From JBBPYA01 sp038200385 (GTDB lineage: Bacteria; Actinomycetota; Actinomycetes; Mycobacteriales; Geodermatophilaceae), in the NCBI GenBank assembly GCA_038200385.1, contig JBBPYA010000141.1, forward strand, positions 1-14,860: a DNA stretch of 14,860 nt, read 5' to 3'. The notes beneath the pieces are model-generated. The model did no database searches, was not told the DNA's origin, and saw only the letters and a list, made by a program, of their open reading frames with translations. Shown one piece after another: positions 7,646 through 14,830 of this stretch (position 1 is its first letter; every line of letters begins with the position of its first letter). The position numbers and the translations under genes were made by a program.

Positions 7646-8628
7646 CAGCGCCGGAACTTCGGGTCCAGGGCTTCGCGCAGCGACTCACCGAGCAGGGTGA
7701 AGCCGAGCGCGGCGATGATGATGCAAATACACGGGTAGAAGGCCAGCTCCGGCCGCACGGTCAGCACGTCCTGCGCGTCGGCGAGCATGCTGCCCCATTC
7801 CGGGATGCCGCGGTCGGCGTTGCCCAGCCCCAGGAAGGACAGCGCCGCAGCCTCGATGATCGCCGTGGCCAGGCTCAGGGTGGCCTGGACGATCACCGGC
7901 GACACCGAGTTCGGCAGGATGTGGCCGAAGATGATCTTCCGCTGCGGTACGCCGAGACAGCGGGAAGCCACCGCGTAGTCGGAGTTGCGCTGGGCCAGCA
8001 TCGACCCGCGCAGCAGCCGGGCGAAGATCGGGATCTGGGTGACCGCGATCGCCACCATGATCGAGAACTGGTTGAACCCGAGCAGCAGCGCCACCGTGAT
8101 CGCCATCAGCAGGCCGGGGATCGACAACATGATGTCGACGAAGCGCATCACGACGGTGTCGACCTTGCCGCCGAGGCCGCCGGCCAGGATCCCCAGGCTC
8201 ATGCCGATGACCAGGCCCAGCACGGTGGCCACGACACCGATCAGCAGGGACTGCTGGGAGCCGAGGATCAGCCGCGACAACTCGTCGCGCCCGAGCCGGT
8301 CCACCCCGAGCGGGAAGCCCGCACGGGAGCCAGGAATGAAGTTCGGCCGGACCTCGGAGAGCAGGAACAGGGTGCGGGGATTCTTTGGCGCCAGCAGCGG
8401 CGCGAACGCCGCCACCAGGATGAACAGCAGGACGAGGAACGCCCCGATCAGGGCGACCGGGTTGCGCCGCAGCCGCCGGAACGCGTCGCGGGTCAGCGAG
8501 ACGCCGCCCTCGTCCGGGCCAGTCGCGGTGAGCTCGGCCAGCCGGTCCAGCCGGGCCTTCTTGCCCAGGTCGGGCCCGAGCCCGCGGCCGGGCTCCTTGC
8601 CCAGGTCGATGCTCACCGGCTGCACCAC
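7645..8628 (-). CDS. Di-/oligopeptide-type ABC importer permease (DppC-like)
   Basis: 327 residues. The N-terminus is cytoplasmic and hydrophilic (about 55 residues), then come about six membrane segments near 57-79, 126-150, 165-186, 189-208, 243-266 and 296-314. The segment TRDAFRRLRRNPVALIGAFL (46-65) is typical of DppC/OppC N-termini. The EAA-type coupling loop that docks the ATPase is at about 218-240 (YAVASRCLGVPQRKIIFGHI). The start is GTG 8628, with a GGAGAGGA-like SD just upstream; a second GTG codon follows immediately and could equally serve. It begins 25 bases after the other permease stops and ends overlapping the first ATPase by one base. Confidence 0.93.
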   Translation of the reverse strand: MVQPVSIDLGKEPGRGLGPDLGKKARLDRLAELTATGPDEGGVSLTRDAFRRLRRNPVALIGAFLVLLFILVAAFAPLLAPKNPRTLFLLSEVRPNFIPGSRAGFPLGVDRLGRDELSRLILGSQQSLLIGVVATVLGLVIGMSLGILAGGLGGKVDTVVMRFVDIMLSIPGLLMAITVALLLGFNQFSIMVAIAVTQIPIFARLLRGSMLAQRNSDYAVASRCLGVPQRKIIFGHILPNSVSPVIVQATLSLATAIIEAAALSFLGLGNADRGIPEWGSMLADAQDVLTVRPELAFYPCICIIIAALGFTLLGESLREALDPKFRR

Positions 8629-8653
8629 GTCCTCTCCGACGAGGATCCGCCGC

Positions 8654-9658
8654 TCATCGGACCCGTACCCGGGGATCGATCAGACCGTAGGAGATGTCCA
8701 CGACCAGGTTCACCAGGACGTAGACCACGGCCAGGATCAGGATGAACCCCTGTAAGACGGCATAGTCCCGCTGCTGGATCGAATCTCGGATGAACGACCC
8801 GACCCCGCCGAAGGCGAACACCGTCTCGGTGAGCACCGCCCCGGACAGCAACAGGCCGGTCTGCAGACCGATCGTCGTGGCCACCGGCAGCATGGCGTTA
8901 CGCAGGATGTGCCGGCGCCGGATCGTGGACGTGGCCAGCCCCTTGGACTCCGCCGTACGCACGTAGTCCTCGTTCACGACGTCCAGGACCGAGGCCCGGG
9001 TGATCCGCACGATGATCGCCAGCGGGATGGTACCCAGCGCGATCCCGGGCAGCACGAGGTGCAGGAACCCGTCCAGGGCGGCGTCCCACTCCCGGGTCAG
9101 CAGCCCGTCCAGGACGAAGAAGCCGGTCGGGTGGGTCGCGTTGATCCGCGGGTCCTGCCGGCCCGAGCCTGGCAGCCAGCCCAGCTGTACGGCGAACAGG
9201 AAGCGCAGCAGGTAAGCCAGGAAGAAGACCGGGATGGTGACCCCGAGCAGCGAGGCCACCACCGACGTGCTGTCCAGCAGGCCGCCGTGCCGGCGGGCGG
9301 CAAGGTAGCCCAGCGGGATCCCGATCGCGATCGCGAAGATCATGGCCACGATCGTCAGCTCGATGGTGCCGGGGAACCGGGCGAAGAACTCGGTGGTGAC
9401 CGGGCGCCCGGTCTGGGTGGACGTCCCCAGGTCCAGCCGGACGATCCGGCCGAGGAACCGGCCGTACTGCACGTACAGCGGCTGGTCCAGTCCCAGCACC
9501 TTGTTGATCTGGGCGACCGCCTCCGGGGTGGCCCGCTCCCCCAGGAGGGCCCGGCCGGGCCCTCCCGGGAGACTTCGCAGCCAGACGAACAGCAACACCG
9601 ACAGCCCGAAGAGGATCGGGATCAGTTGCAGCAGCCGCCGGACGATGAAACGGGCCAT
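8654..9658 (-). CDS. Di-/oligopeptide-type ABC importer permease (DppB-like)
   Basis: 334 residues. MARFIVRRLLQLIPILFGLSVLLF is the characteristic first membrane segment of DppB/OppB proteins. Further segments lie near 100-121, 134-156, 198-217, 258-281 and 303-321. The EAA coupling loop is at about 231-258 (DYVRTAESKGLATSTIRRRH and on). It pairs with the DppC-like protein to form the translocation channel. The ATG at 9658 follows the binding-protein stop by 16 bases. The region before it (ACCGCCTCC) lacks a clear Shine-Dalgarno sequence, so initiation may depend on ribosomes finishing the upstream gene. Confidence 0.94.
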   Translation of the reverse strand: MARFIVRRLLQLIPILFGLSVLLFVWLRSLPGGPGRALLGERATPEAVAQINKVLGLDQPLYVQYGRFLGRIVRLDLGTSTQTGRPVTTEFFARFPGTIELTIVAMIFAIAIGIPLGYLAARRHGGLLDSTSVVASLLGVTIPVFFLAYLLRFLFAVQLGWLPGSGRQDPRINATHPTGFFVLDGLLTREWDAALDGFLHLVLPGIALGTIPLAIIVRITRASVLDVVNEDYVRTAESKGLATSTIRRRHILRNAMLPVATTIGLQTGLLLSGAVLTETVFAFGGVGSFIRDSIQQRDYAVLQGFILILAVVYVLVNLVVDISYGLIDPRVRVR

Positions 9659-9674
9659 GGAGGCGGTTTACCTG

Positions 9675-11384
9675 TTACCCGCTGATAGTGACCGGTGCGA
9701 AGTTCTCCGACGTCAGCGGGCTCGGGACCAGACCCTTGACGTTTCCGGCCACGACGAGCGCCGGCGGGGAGTGCGACAGCGGCACGGCCGGCAGGTAGTC
9801 CATGATCATCTTGTTCAGGTCCTGGTACTCCTGGGTCCGGCTCGCGGGATCCGGGTCGCTGTCGGCCTTGGCGAACGCGGCGAAGAGGTCCTTGTTGACG
9901 TAGCCGCCGAAGTCCAGCTTGGACTTGCCGCCGGCCTTGGCGTCGAAGAACGTGCCGATGAAGTTGTAGGCGTCGTTGTAGTCACCGGTCCACCCCAGAA
10001 GGTGGATGTCGGCCTGCCCGTTCTGCACGGCGTCGAGGTAGTCAGGGCTCCAGGTCAGGGCCACCGGCTTGATCTTGAAGCCGACGTCCTGCAGGTTCTG
10101 GCTGAGGACCTCGAAGATCGCGCCGGGGTCGGGCATGTACGGCCGGCTGACGTCGGTCGGGTAGTAGAAGCGCAACGTCGTTCCCTGCGCTCCGGCGTCC
10201 TTCAGGAGCTGCCGGGCCTTGTCCGGGTTGTAGTCGTACTTGGTGACCTGGTCGGTCCAGCCGTCCACCGTGCTCGGCATGAACTCCAGGGCCGCCTCCG
10301 CGCCGTCGGGCAGCTGGGACTTGACCATGGTGTCCTTGTCGATGGCGTACGCGATCGCCTGCCGGACCCGGATGTCGGCGAGCTTCGGGTTGATGCCGGC
10401 CGCGGCCGCGCCGTCGAAGTTCCCCTGGTTGATCCCGAGGTACAGGATGTTGAACGCGTCGCGGGTCAGGACGTTGAAGCCCTTGGTCCCCAGGTCGGAG
10501 ATGTCGCCCGGCGCGACAAGGTCGTAGCCGTCGATCGAGCCGGCCTCGAGCTCCTGCTTGCGGGTATTGCCGTCCGGGATCGTGGAGAAGATCAGCTGGT
10601 CCAGCTTGGCCTTGTCACCCCAGTAGCCGTCGAACCGCTTGATCGTGATCTTGCCGTTGGAGCGGTCCCAGCTGCCGAACTCGAACGGACCGGTGCCGGT
10701 GGGGTGCTCCAGCGCGTACGGCGGGTAGCTGGGGGCGTCGCCGCTGCCGGTGAGGTTGTCCGCGTCGTACTTCTTCAGCGCGTCCGGACTGGACATCGAG
10801 AACGACGGCAGGGACAGCGCCGCCGGGAACCGGCTGGACACCCGGGTCAGGGCGATGACCGCGGTCGAGTCGTCGGTGGCCGAGCAGGACTTGTACAGGC
10901 TGGGGGTCGCCCCGTCGGAGAAGCCGCCGAACACGTCCTGCCAGTACGCCGAGACGCTGGGGCTCTGGGTCAGGCCGGTGAAGTTGTACCAGCGGTCGAA
11001 GTTGTAGCAGACCGCCGCGGCGTTGAAGTCGGTGCCGTCGTGGAACTTCACGCCCTTGCGCAACGAGAACGTGTAGGTCAGGCCGTCGTCGCTGGCCTGG
11101 TAGCTCTCGGCCAGCGCCGGAACGAGCTCGGAGGAGCCCTCGGCGTTCGTCAGCAGGCCCTCGTACATCTGCCGGAGGACCCGGAACGTCTCGCCGTCGC
11201 TGGCGAACGCCGGGTCCAGGACCTTCGGGTCACCGGCCGCGCCGAAGACCATCGTGCCCCCGCTTGCGGTGGTGTCGCCGCCGCCGGTCGAAGGGCTGCG
11301 GTCACTGGAGGCACACGCGCTGGCCGCCATGGTCGCGATCACCGTGGCGGCGATCATCGCCAGGCGCTTGTTCGGTCGTTGCAT
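9675..11384 (-). CDS. ABC importer substrate-binding lipoprotein (SBP family 5)
   Basis: 569 residues. The N-terminus is a lipoprotein signal: MQRPNKR, a hydrophobic stretch, then the lipobox ASAC with C24 as the acylated residue and a Ser/Thr/Gly-rich spacer. The mature part is a family 5 (peptide/nickel/dipeptide) binding protein. It has LDPAFASDGETFRVLRQMYEGLL near 55-80, YTFSLRKGVKFHDGTDFNA near 110-130, and RVRQAIAYAIDKDTMV further on. It should capture substrate outside the membrane and deliver it to the two permeases. The substrate is not readable from sequence; peptides are the commonest for the family. ATG 11384 is chosen because it gives a proper signal peptide; AGGTG and GTGGGA lie just upstream, and a GTG two codons earlier is an alternative. 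First gene of the operon. Confidence 0.93.
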   Translation of the reverse strand: MQRPNKRLAMIAATVIATMAASACASSDRSPSTGGGDTTASGGTMVFGAAGDPKVLDPAFASDGETFRVLRQMYEGLLTNAEGSSELVPALAESYQASDDGLTYTFSLRKGVKFHDGTDFNAAAVCYNFDRWYNFTGLTQSPSVSAYWQDVFGGFSDGATPSLYKSCSATDDSTAVIALTRVSSRFPAALSLPSFSMSSPDALKKYDADNLTGSGDAPSYPPYALEHPTGTGPFEFGSWDRSNGKITIKRFDGYWGDKAKLDQLIFSTIPDGNTRKQELEAGSIDGYDLVAPGDISDLGTKGFNVLTRDAFNILYLGINQGNFDGAAAAGINPKLADIRVRQAIAYAIDKDTMVKSQLPDGAEAALEFMPSTVDGWTDQVTKYDYNPDKARQLLKDAGAQGTTLRFYYPTDVSRPYMPDPGAIFEVLSQNLQDVGFKIKPVALTWSPDYLDAVQNGQADIHLLGWTGDYNDAYNFIGTFFDAKAGGKSKLDFGGYVNKDLFAAFAKADSDPDPASRTQEYQDLNKMIMDYLPAVPLSHSPPALVVAGNVKGLVPSPLTSENFAPVTISG

Positions 11385-11411
11385 TCCCACACCTAACCCA
11401 TTCGCTGATAG

Positions 11412-11445
11412 CCGGCAGCGCTCTGCCGGGTGGAATTGTTGTCCA
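11412..11445 (-). promoter_or_regulatory. Hairpin and partial palindrome in the leader of the importer operon
   Basis: CCGGCAG (11412-11418) and CTGCCGG (11423-11429) form a perfect 7-bp stem with a 4-base loop, 28 bases before the binding-protein ATG. Next to it, 11431-11445 (TGGAATTGTTGTCCA) has matching TGGA/TCCA ends with partly symmetric centre and is unusually AT-rich for this window. If the -10 at 11458-11463 is used, both lie in the 5' leader. They could be a protein operator or RNA control element; no regulator gene is nearby. Confidence 0.35.
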
Positions 11446-11457
11446 CGGTCGGAGCGG

Positions 11458-11463
11458 ACCCTA
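11458..11463 (-). promoter_or_regulatory. Candidate -10 box of the importer operon
   Basis: On the minus strand this reads TAGGGT, immediately downstream of the terminator hairpin of the recR unit. Transcription would begin near 11451, giving a leader of about 67 bases before the lipoprotein ATG. No -35 match is visible. Confidence 0.4.
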
Positions 11464-11473
11464 GCCGCCGCGC

Positions 11474-11504
11474 CGGTCCCGTGGCGAGACGCCGGACGGG
11501 ACCG
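11474..11504 (-). terminator. Terminator-like hairpin after recR
   Basis: CGGTCCCGT (11474-11482) pairs perfectly with ACGGGACCG (11496-11504). The inside continues with GGCG (11483-11486) paired to CGCC (11490-11493) around an AGA loop and a 2-base bulge. That is 13 pairs, 43 bases past the recR stop. There is no T-run after it on the minus strand. Its place between the recR stop and the next promoter supports a terminator role. Confidence 0.65.
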
Positions 11505-11546
11505 ATACCGGAACGCAACCACGCAGACCGGGCGCCCCGGACCTGG

Positions 11547-12143
11547 TCAGTCGACCCGGCGACGACCCTCGAAGGCCCGCCCGAGGGTGACCTCGTCGGC
11601 GTAGTCAAGGTCCCCGCCCACGGGCAGGCCGCTGGCCAGCCGGGTGACCGTGAGCCCCATCGGCTTGACCAGCCGGGCGAGGTACGTCGAGGTCGCCTCG
11701 CCCTCCAGGTTGGGATTCGTGGCCAGGATCAGCTCGGTGATCTCCCCGTCCTGCAGCCGGACCATCAACTCCCGTACCCGCAGCTCGTCCGGCCCGATCC
11801 CCTCGATCGGGCTGATCGCCCCGCCCAGCACGTGGTAGCGGCCGCGGAACTCGTTCGTCCGCTCGATCGCCACGATGTCCTTGGGTTCCTGCACGACGCA
11901 GATCGCGTCCAGGACACGGCGAGGGTCACGGCAGATGCGGCATTCCTCGCCCTCGGACACGTTGCCGCAGATGCGGCAGAACGCGACCTCGTCCTTCACC
12001 CGTTGCAGCGCGGCCATCAGCCGGGTGACGTCGCCGGAATCCGCGGTGAGCAAGTGGAACGCGATCCGCTGGGCACCCTTGGGGCCGACGCCGGGCAACC
12101 GCCCGAGTTCGTCGATGAGGTCCTGGACGGGCCCCTCGTACAC
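11547..12143 (-). CDS. recR: Recombination mediator RecR
   Basis: 198 residues, the usual length. RecR works with RecF/RecO to load RecA on SSB-coated gapped DNA. The N-terminal helix-hairpin-helix is at LPGVGPKGAQRIAFHLL (16-32). The C4 zinc finger uses C56, C59, C68 and C71. The Toprim domain spans about 80-175, with E84-like and LILATNPNLEGEATS segments, followed by the conserved GLPVGGDLDYADEVTLGRA (172-190). The start is GTG at 12143, two bases after the TAG of the ybaB-type gene. Order and tight spacing match the conserved dnaX-ybaB-recR cluster. Confidence 0.97.
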   Translation of the reverse strand: MYEGPVQDLIDELGRLPGVGPKGAQRIAFHLLTADSGDVTRLMAALQRVKDEVAFCRICGNVSEGEECRICRDPRRVLDAICVVQEPKDIVAIERTNEFRGRYHVLGGAISPIEGIGPDELRVRELMVRLQDGEITELILATNPNLEGEATSTYLARLVKPMGLTVTRLASGLPVGGDLDYADEVTLGRAFEGRRRVD

Positions 12144-12145
12144 GC

Positions 12146-12469
12146 CTACATCCCCGGCAGGCCGAGCCCGCCGGTCAACGGAGCCATCGCCTGCTGGGCG
12201 AGTTCGGCGGCCGAGTGGGTGGCGTCCCGGACGGCCGCAACCACCAGATCCTGCAGCGTCTCGATGTCGTCCGGGTCCACCACCGACGCGTCGATGAGCA
12301 GCTCGGTCAGCTCGCCGCTGCCGGTGACGGTGGCCTTGACCAGGCCCCCACCCGCGCTGCCCTCGACCGTGGCGTTGGCCAACTCCTCCTGCGCGGCAGC
12401 AAGGTCCTGTTGCATCTTCTGCGCCTGCTTGAGAAGGTCCTGCATGTTCGGCTGGTCACCGGGCTGCAC
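12146..12469 (-). CDS. YbaB/EbfC-family nucleoid-associated protein
   Basis: 107 residues. MQDLLKQAQKMQQDLAAAQEEL (9-30) is the first amphipathic helix of the family. A beta region with VEGSAGGGLVKATVTGSGEL follows, and then the C-terminal helix (LQDLVVAAVRDATHSAAELAQQ). Members form dimers that bind DNA and contribute to nucleoid structure. The GTG at 12469 is chosen for its AAGGAG Shine-Dalgarno 5 bases upstream; M9 would be a shorter alternative. The C-terminal GGLGLPGM tail is typical of actinobacterial members. It lies directly upstream of recR and 105 bases downstream of dnaX. Confidence 0.95.
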   Translation of the reverse strand: MQPGDQPNMQDLLKQAQKMQQDLAAAQEELANATVEGSAGGGLVKATVTGSGELTELLIDASVVDPDDIETLQDLVVAAVRDATHSAAELAQQAMAPLTGGLGLPGM

Positions 12470-12489
12470 GATGGCTCCTTGCTGCCGCT

Positions 12490-12554
12490 GGGTCCGGGTG
12501 ATCTGGGTCTTCGTTGCTGGGGTACGGGTGATCCGGGTCCGCTCGATCCGGGTC
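12490..12554. repeat. Direct repeats in the dnaX-ybaB gap
   Basis: A 20-base unit at 12490-12509 recurs at 12520-12539 with two differences (30-base period). Its last half, GATCCGGGTC, recurs again at 12545-12554. The repeats fill most of the 105-base gap between the dnaX stop and the ybaB start. A minus-strand TACCCT (12565 to 12560) could act as a -10 for ybaB-recR, but this is weak. The repeats could be a protein-binding array or a local slippage expansion. Confidence 0.55.
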
Positions 12555-12574
12555 CGCCCAGGGTATCCGTCGGC

Positions 12575-14479
12575 TCACTGCTCGGGATCGATCCGGCGGG
12601 CGCCCAGCTGCTTTTCCAGCAGGGCCACCGCATCGGATTCCGGATCGCGGGTCGCCGGTGGCGCCGGTGGGCCCTCGTCCGGCTCCTGGTCGCGCGGATC
12701 GGGCTCGAAGGCGTCGCTGAGCGCGGGTTGCTGGACGACGGCCTCCACCCGCCAGTCCACCCCGAGCAGGTCCTTGAGCGACAGCGCGATCATGTCGAGA
12801 TTCAGCTGCTGCGAGAGCAGCCGCATCAGGGCCACCGAATCGATGCCAAGCCGCAGCACCCCGCGGTCCACCGACAGCGCGGTCGCATTGATCATCAGAG
12901 CCGCCGTGACCCGCCGCCGCTGCTTGACCCGGTCCAGCAGCTCGGGCCACATCTGCCGGATCGCGGCGACATCCACGCCGTCGGCAACTGCGGGCCCGGT
13001 GGCCGAGTCGTGGGTGGCCGAGTCGTGGGTGGCCGAGTCGTGGGTAGCTGAATCGTGGGTAGCTGAATCGTGGGTAGCTGATTCGTTGGTGGCTGAATCG
13101 CCGGTGGGCTGCTCGGTGGCCGGCTGCCCCACAGAGCCGGCGGGGTCCGTGCCGGGCAGGAGAGCGCCGTTCCCGGCCGAGGGTTCGCGGACCGGCACTG
13201 GCTTCGGCCGGTCAAGGGCCGCCGACCGCCCGCCGACGGCGGTCGGAGCGGGCTGGGCGGACCGCGGCTCACCGGCGGATCGACGTACCGGCCCGTCGGA
13301 GTTCGCCGGCTCGCTACGGATGCCCATCCGGCGCTCGAGGCGCTCCAGACGCTGCAGCAGGGCACCGGAGTCGGTGGCCGCGGCCGGGAGCAACATCCTG
13401 GCGCAGATCAGCTCCAGCAGCAGTCGGGCCGAGGTGGTGCCGCGCATCTCCGTCAGTCCCTCGTGCACGATGTCGGCCAGCCGGGACAGCGTCGCCGCAC
13501 CCAGTTTGGCCGCCTGATCGGCCATCCTCTCGAGCTGGTCGGCCGGCTCGTCAAGCATCCCCTTCACCGCCGCGTCGGGTACGGCGTCGAGCACGATCAG
13601 GTCCCGCAGTCGCTCGAGCAGGTCCGCGGCGAAGCGCCGCGGATCGTGCCCGGCGTCGACAACCCGGTCGATGGATCCGAAGACCGCGCCGCTGTCGGCG
13701 GCGACGAGCCCGTCGACGGTCTCGTCGAGCAACGCCGCGTCCGTGACGCCGAGCAGCCCGATCGTGCGGGCGTAGCTGAGCCCCTCCTCACCGGCGCCGG
13801 CGAAGAGCTGGTCCAGCACCGACAGCGAGTCGCGGGCCGACCCCCCGCCGGCACGCACCACCAGCGGGTAGACCGCGGGCTCGACGGTGACCTTCTCCTG
13901 CTCGCAGATCTGCTCCAGCAGGCCGCGCATCACGCCGGGCGGCAGCAGCCGGAACGGGTAGTGGTGGGTCCGCGAGCGGATCGTCGCGAGCACCTTGTCG
14001 GGCTCGGTCGTGGCGAAGATGAACACCAGGAAGTCCGGCGGCTCCTCGACGAGCTTGAGCAGGGCGTTGAAGCCCTGCGTGGTGACCATGTGCGCCTCGT
14101 CGATGATGTAGACCTTGTACCGGGAACTCACCGGCGCGTAGTGCGCCCGCTCGCGCAGCTCCCGAGCGTCCTCGACCCCGCCGTGGCTGGCCGCGTCGAT
14201 CTCGATCACGTCCAACGTTCCCGGGCCGTCGGGGGCCAGCCCGACGCACGAATCGCACACACCGCACGGGGTCGGCGTGGGCCCCTGCTCGCAGTTCAGC
14301 GAGCGGGCCATGATCCGGGCACTGGAGGTCTTGCCGCAGCCGCGCGGCCCGGAGAACAGGTAGGCGTGGTTGATCCGGCCGCTCCGGATGGCCTGGATCA
14401 GCGGCTCGGTGACGTGGTCCTGACCGACCACCTCGGCGAAGCTCGCCGGGCGGTACTTGCGGTACAGCGCGAGCGCCAC
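12575..14479 (-). CDS. dnaX: DNA polymerase III subunit gamma/tau
   Basis: 634 residues. This is the ATPase motor of the sliding-clamp loader and, through its C-terminus, the replisome organiser. The AAA+ domain has Walker A GPRGCGKTS (44-52), a zinc-binding set C63, C72, C75, C78, Walker B with DEAH (127-130), the arginine-finger region IRSRTHHYPF (167-176) and sensor 2 GGGSARDSLSVLDQ (211-224). Domain III runs to about 385. A Pro/Ala/Ser-rich linker (about 386-500) follows and includes a pentapeptide repeat HDSAT at about 461-494. A tau-specific folded region (about 500-585) and an acidic tail complete the protein. The start is GTG 14479 with GAGGAGG 5-6 bases upstream. No A-rich slippery site is seen, so a frameshifted gamma product is not expected. 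Confidence 0.97.
   Translation of the reverse strand: MALALYRKYRPASFAEVVGQDHVTEPLIQAIRSGRINHAYLFSGPRGCGKTSSARIMARSLNCEQGPTPTPCGVCDSCVGLAPDGPGTLDVIEIDAASHGGVEDARELRERAHYAPVSSRYKVYIIDEAHMVTTQGFNALLKLVEEPPDFLVFIFATTEPDKVLATIRSRTHHYPFRLLPPGVMRGLLEQICEQEKVTVEPAVYPLVVRAGGGSARDSLSVLDQLFAGAGEEGLSYARTIGLLGVTDAALLDETVDGLVAADSGAVFGSIDRVVDAGHDPRRFAADLLERLRDLIVLDAVPDAAVKGMLDEPADQLERMADQAAKLGAATLSRLADIVHEGLTEMRGTTSARLLLELICARMLLPAAATDSGALLQRLERLERRMGIRSEPANSDGPVRRSAGEPRSAQPAPTAVGGRSAALDRPKPVPVREPSAGNGALLPGTDPAGSVGQPATEQPTGDSATNESATHDSATHDSATHDSATHDSATHDSATGPAVADGVDVAAIRQMWPELLDRVKQRRRVTAALMINATALSVDRGVLRLGIDSVALMRLLSQQLNLDMIALSLKDLLGVDWRVEAVVQQPALSDAFEPDPRDQEPDEGPPAPPATRDPESDAVALLEKQLGARRIDPEQ
13000..13104 (-). 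repeat. Seven-unit 15-bp minisatellite inside dnaX
   Basis: Seven contiguous 15-base units run from 13000 to 13104. On the plus strand the first three are identical (TGGCCGAGTCGTGGG), the next two are identical to each other (TAGCTGAATCGTGGG), and the last two are diverged. They encode the pentapeptide repeat around HDSAT in the flexible linker of tau. The blockwise identity suggests recent duplication by slippage, and 15-bp steps keep the reading frame. Confidence 0.9.
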
Positions 14480-14506
14480 AGCACCCTCCTCGACGGCCCG
14501 GTCCCG

Positions 14507-14512
14507 ACCCTA
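14507..14512 (-). promoter_or_regulatory. Candidate -10 box of dnaX
   Basis: On the minus strand this reads TAGGGT. Transcription would start near 14500, leaving a leader of about 21 bases with the GAGGAGG Shine-Dalgarno well placed before the GTG. No -35 match is visible. Confidence 0.4.
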
Positions 14513-14548
14513 TGCGCGGTCACCGACAAGTCTGCCCGGGGTACGCGG

Positions 14549-14635
14549 GACCCCTCGCGCACCCGCCAGAGCCTGCTTATCCTTGCTGCCTTCCGGCCCT
14601 GGGGAGGTTCACAGGGTGACGCCGCACGAGGGGTC
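14549..14635 (-). ncRNA. ffs: Signal recognition particle RNA, small bacterial (4.5S) type
   Basis: Read on the minus strand, the conserved domain IV core GGAAGGCAGCAAGG appears (plus 14581-14594). It is flanked by CCAGGGCC on one side and GGCTCTGG on the other, as in bacterial SRP RNAs. The ends pair: GACCCCTCG (14635 to 14627) with CGAGGGGTC (14557 to 14549). The 87 bases given are the paired core and true ends may differ by a few bases. The RNA binds Ffh to target membrane proteins co-translationally. It lies between dnaX and a diverging tRNA-Ser, a neighbourhood also known in mycobacteria. Confidence 0.93.
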
Positions 14636-14642
14636 GTCGGCC

Positions 14643-14648
14643 ACCCTA
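14643..14648 (-). promoter_or_regulatory. Candidate -10 box of ffs
   Basis: On the minus strand this reads TAGGGT, 7 bases before the first paired base of the SRP RNA, exactly the spacing expected for a start at about 14635-14636. No -35 match is visible at the usual distance. Confidence 0.5.
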
Positions 14649-14711
14649 CAGCCGCCCCGGCGGCCCGGCGGCGGGGCAATCCGGACACCGACCGCCCGGC
14701 TGCGGACCCGG

Positions 14712-14717
14712 TAAGGT
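14712..14717 (+). promoter_or_regulatory. Candidate -10 box of tRNA-Ser
   Basis: TAAGGT matches TANNNT and is separated by 7 bases from the tRNA-Ser 5' end at 14725, so the primary transcript would start at or within a base of the mature tRNA. Confidence 0.45.
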
Positions 14718-14724
14718 GCTGCGC

Positions 14725-14810
14725 GGAGGATTCGCCTAGTTGGCCTATGGCGCACGCTTGGAAAGCGTGTTGGGTGCAAGCCCTCGGGGGTTCGAATCCC
14801 CCATCCTCCG
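14725..14810 (+). tRNA. tRNA-Ser (anticodon GGA)
   Basis: Acceptor GGAGGAT (14725-14731) pairs with ATCCTCC (14803-14809); the discriminator is G14810. The anticodon stem CACGC (14753-14757) pairs with GCGTG (14765-14769), and loop TTGGAAA places GGA at 14760-14762, reading TCC/TCT. A long variable arm (about 14770-14785) is the class II hallmark of tRNA-Ser. The T arm is GGGGG / TTCGAAT / CCCCC. The CCA end is not encoded (CGC follows), unlike the tRNA-Pro in this window. Confidence 0.96.
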
Positions 14811-14830
14811 CGCTGGACAGGAGCGCACCG

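Noticed and set aside
9342..11396. Plus-strand 684-residue frame opposite the binding protein and permease
   Set aside because: Shadow frame over two well-recognised genes. No family motif is seen.
13000..13104. CRISPR-like array
   Set aside because: The units are contiguous 15-mers without spacers and lie in frame within dnaX.
11430..13517. Plus-strand 695-residue frame over recR, ybaB and dnaX
   Set aside because: It crosses three real minus-strand genes and their gaps, and its repeat VAESW is only the antisense reading of the dnaX minisatellite.
12575..14479. Programmed ribosomal frameshift in dnaX to make a short gamma form
   Set aside because: No A-rich slippery heptamer is present in this GC-rich gene.
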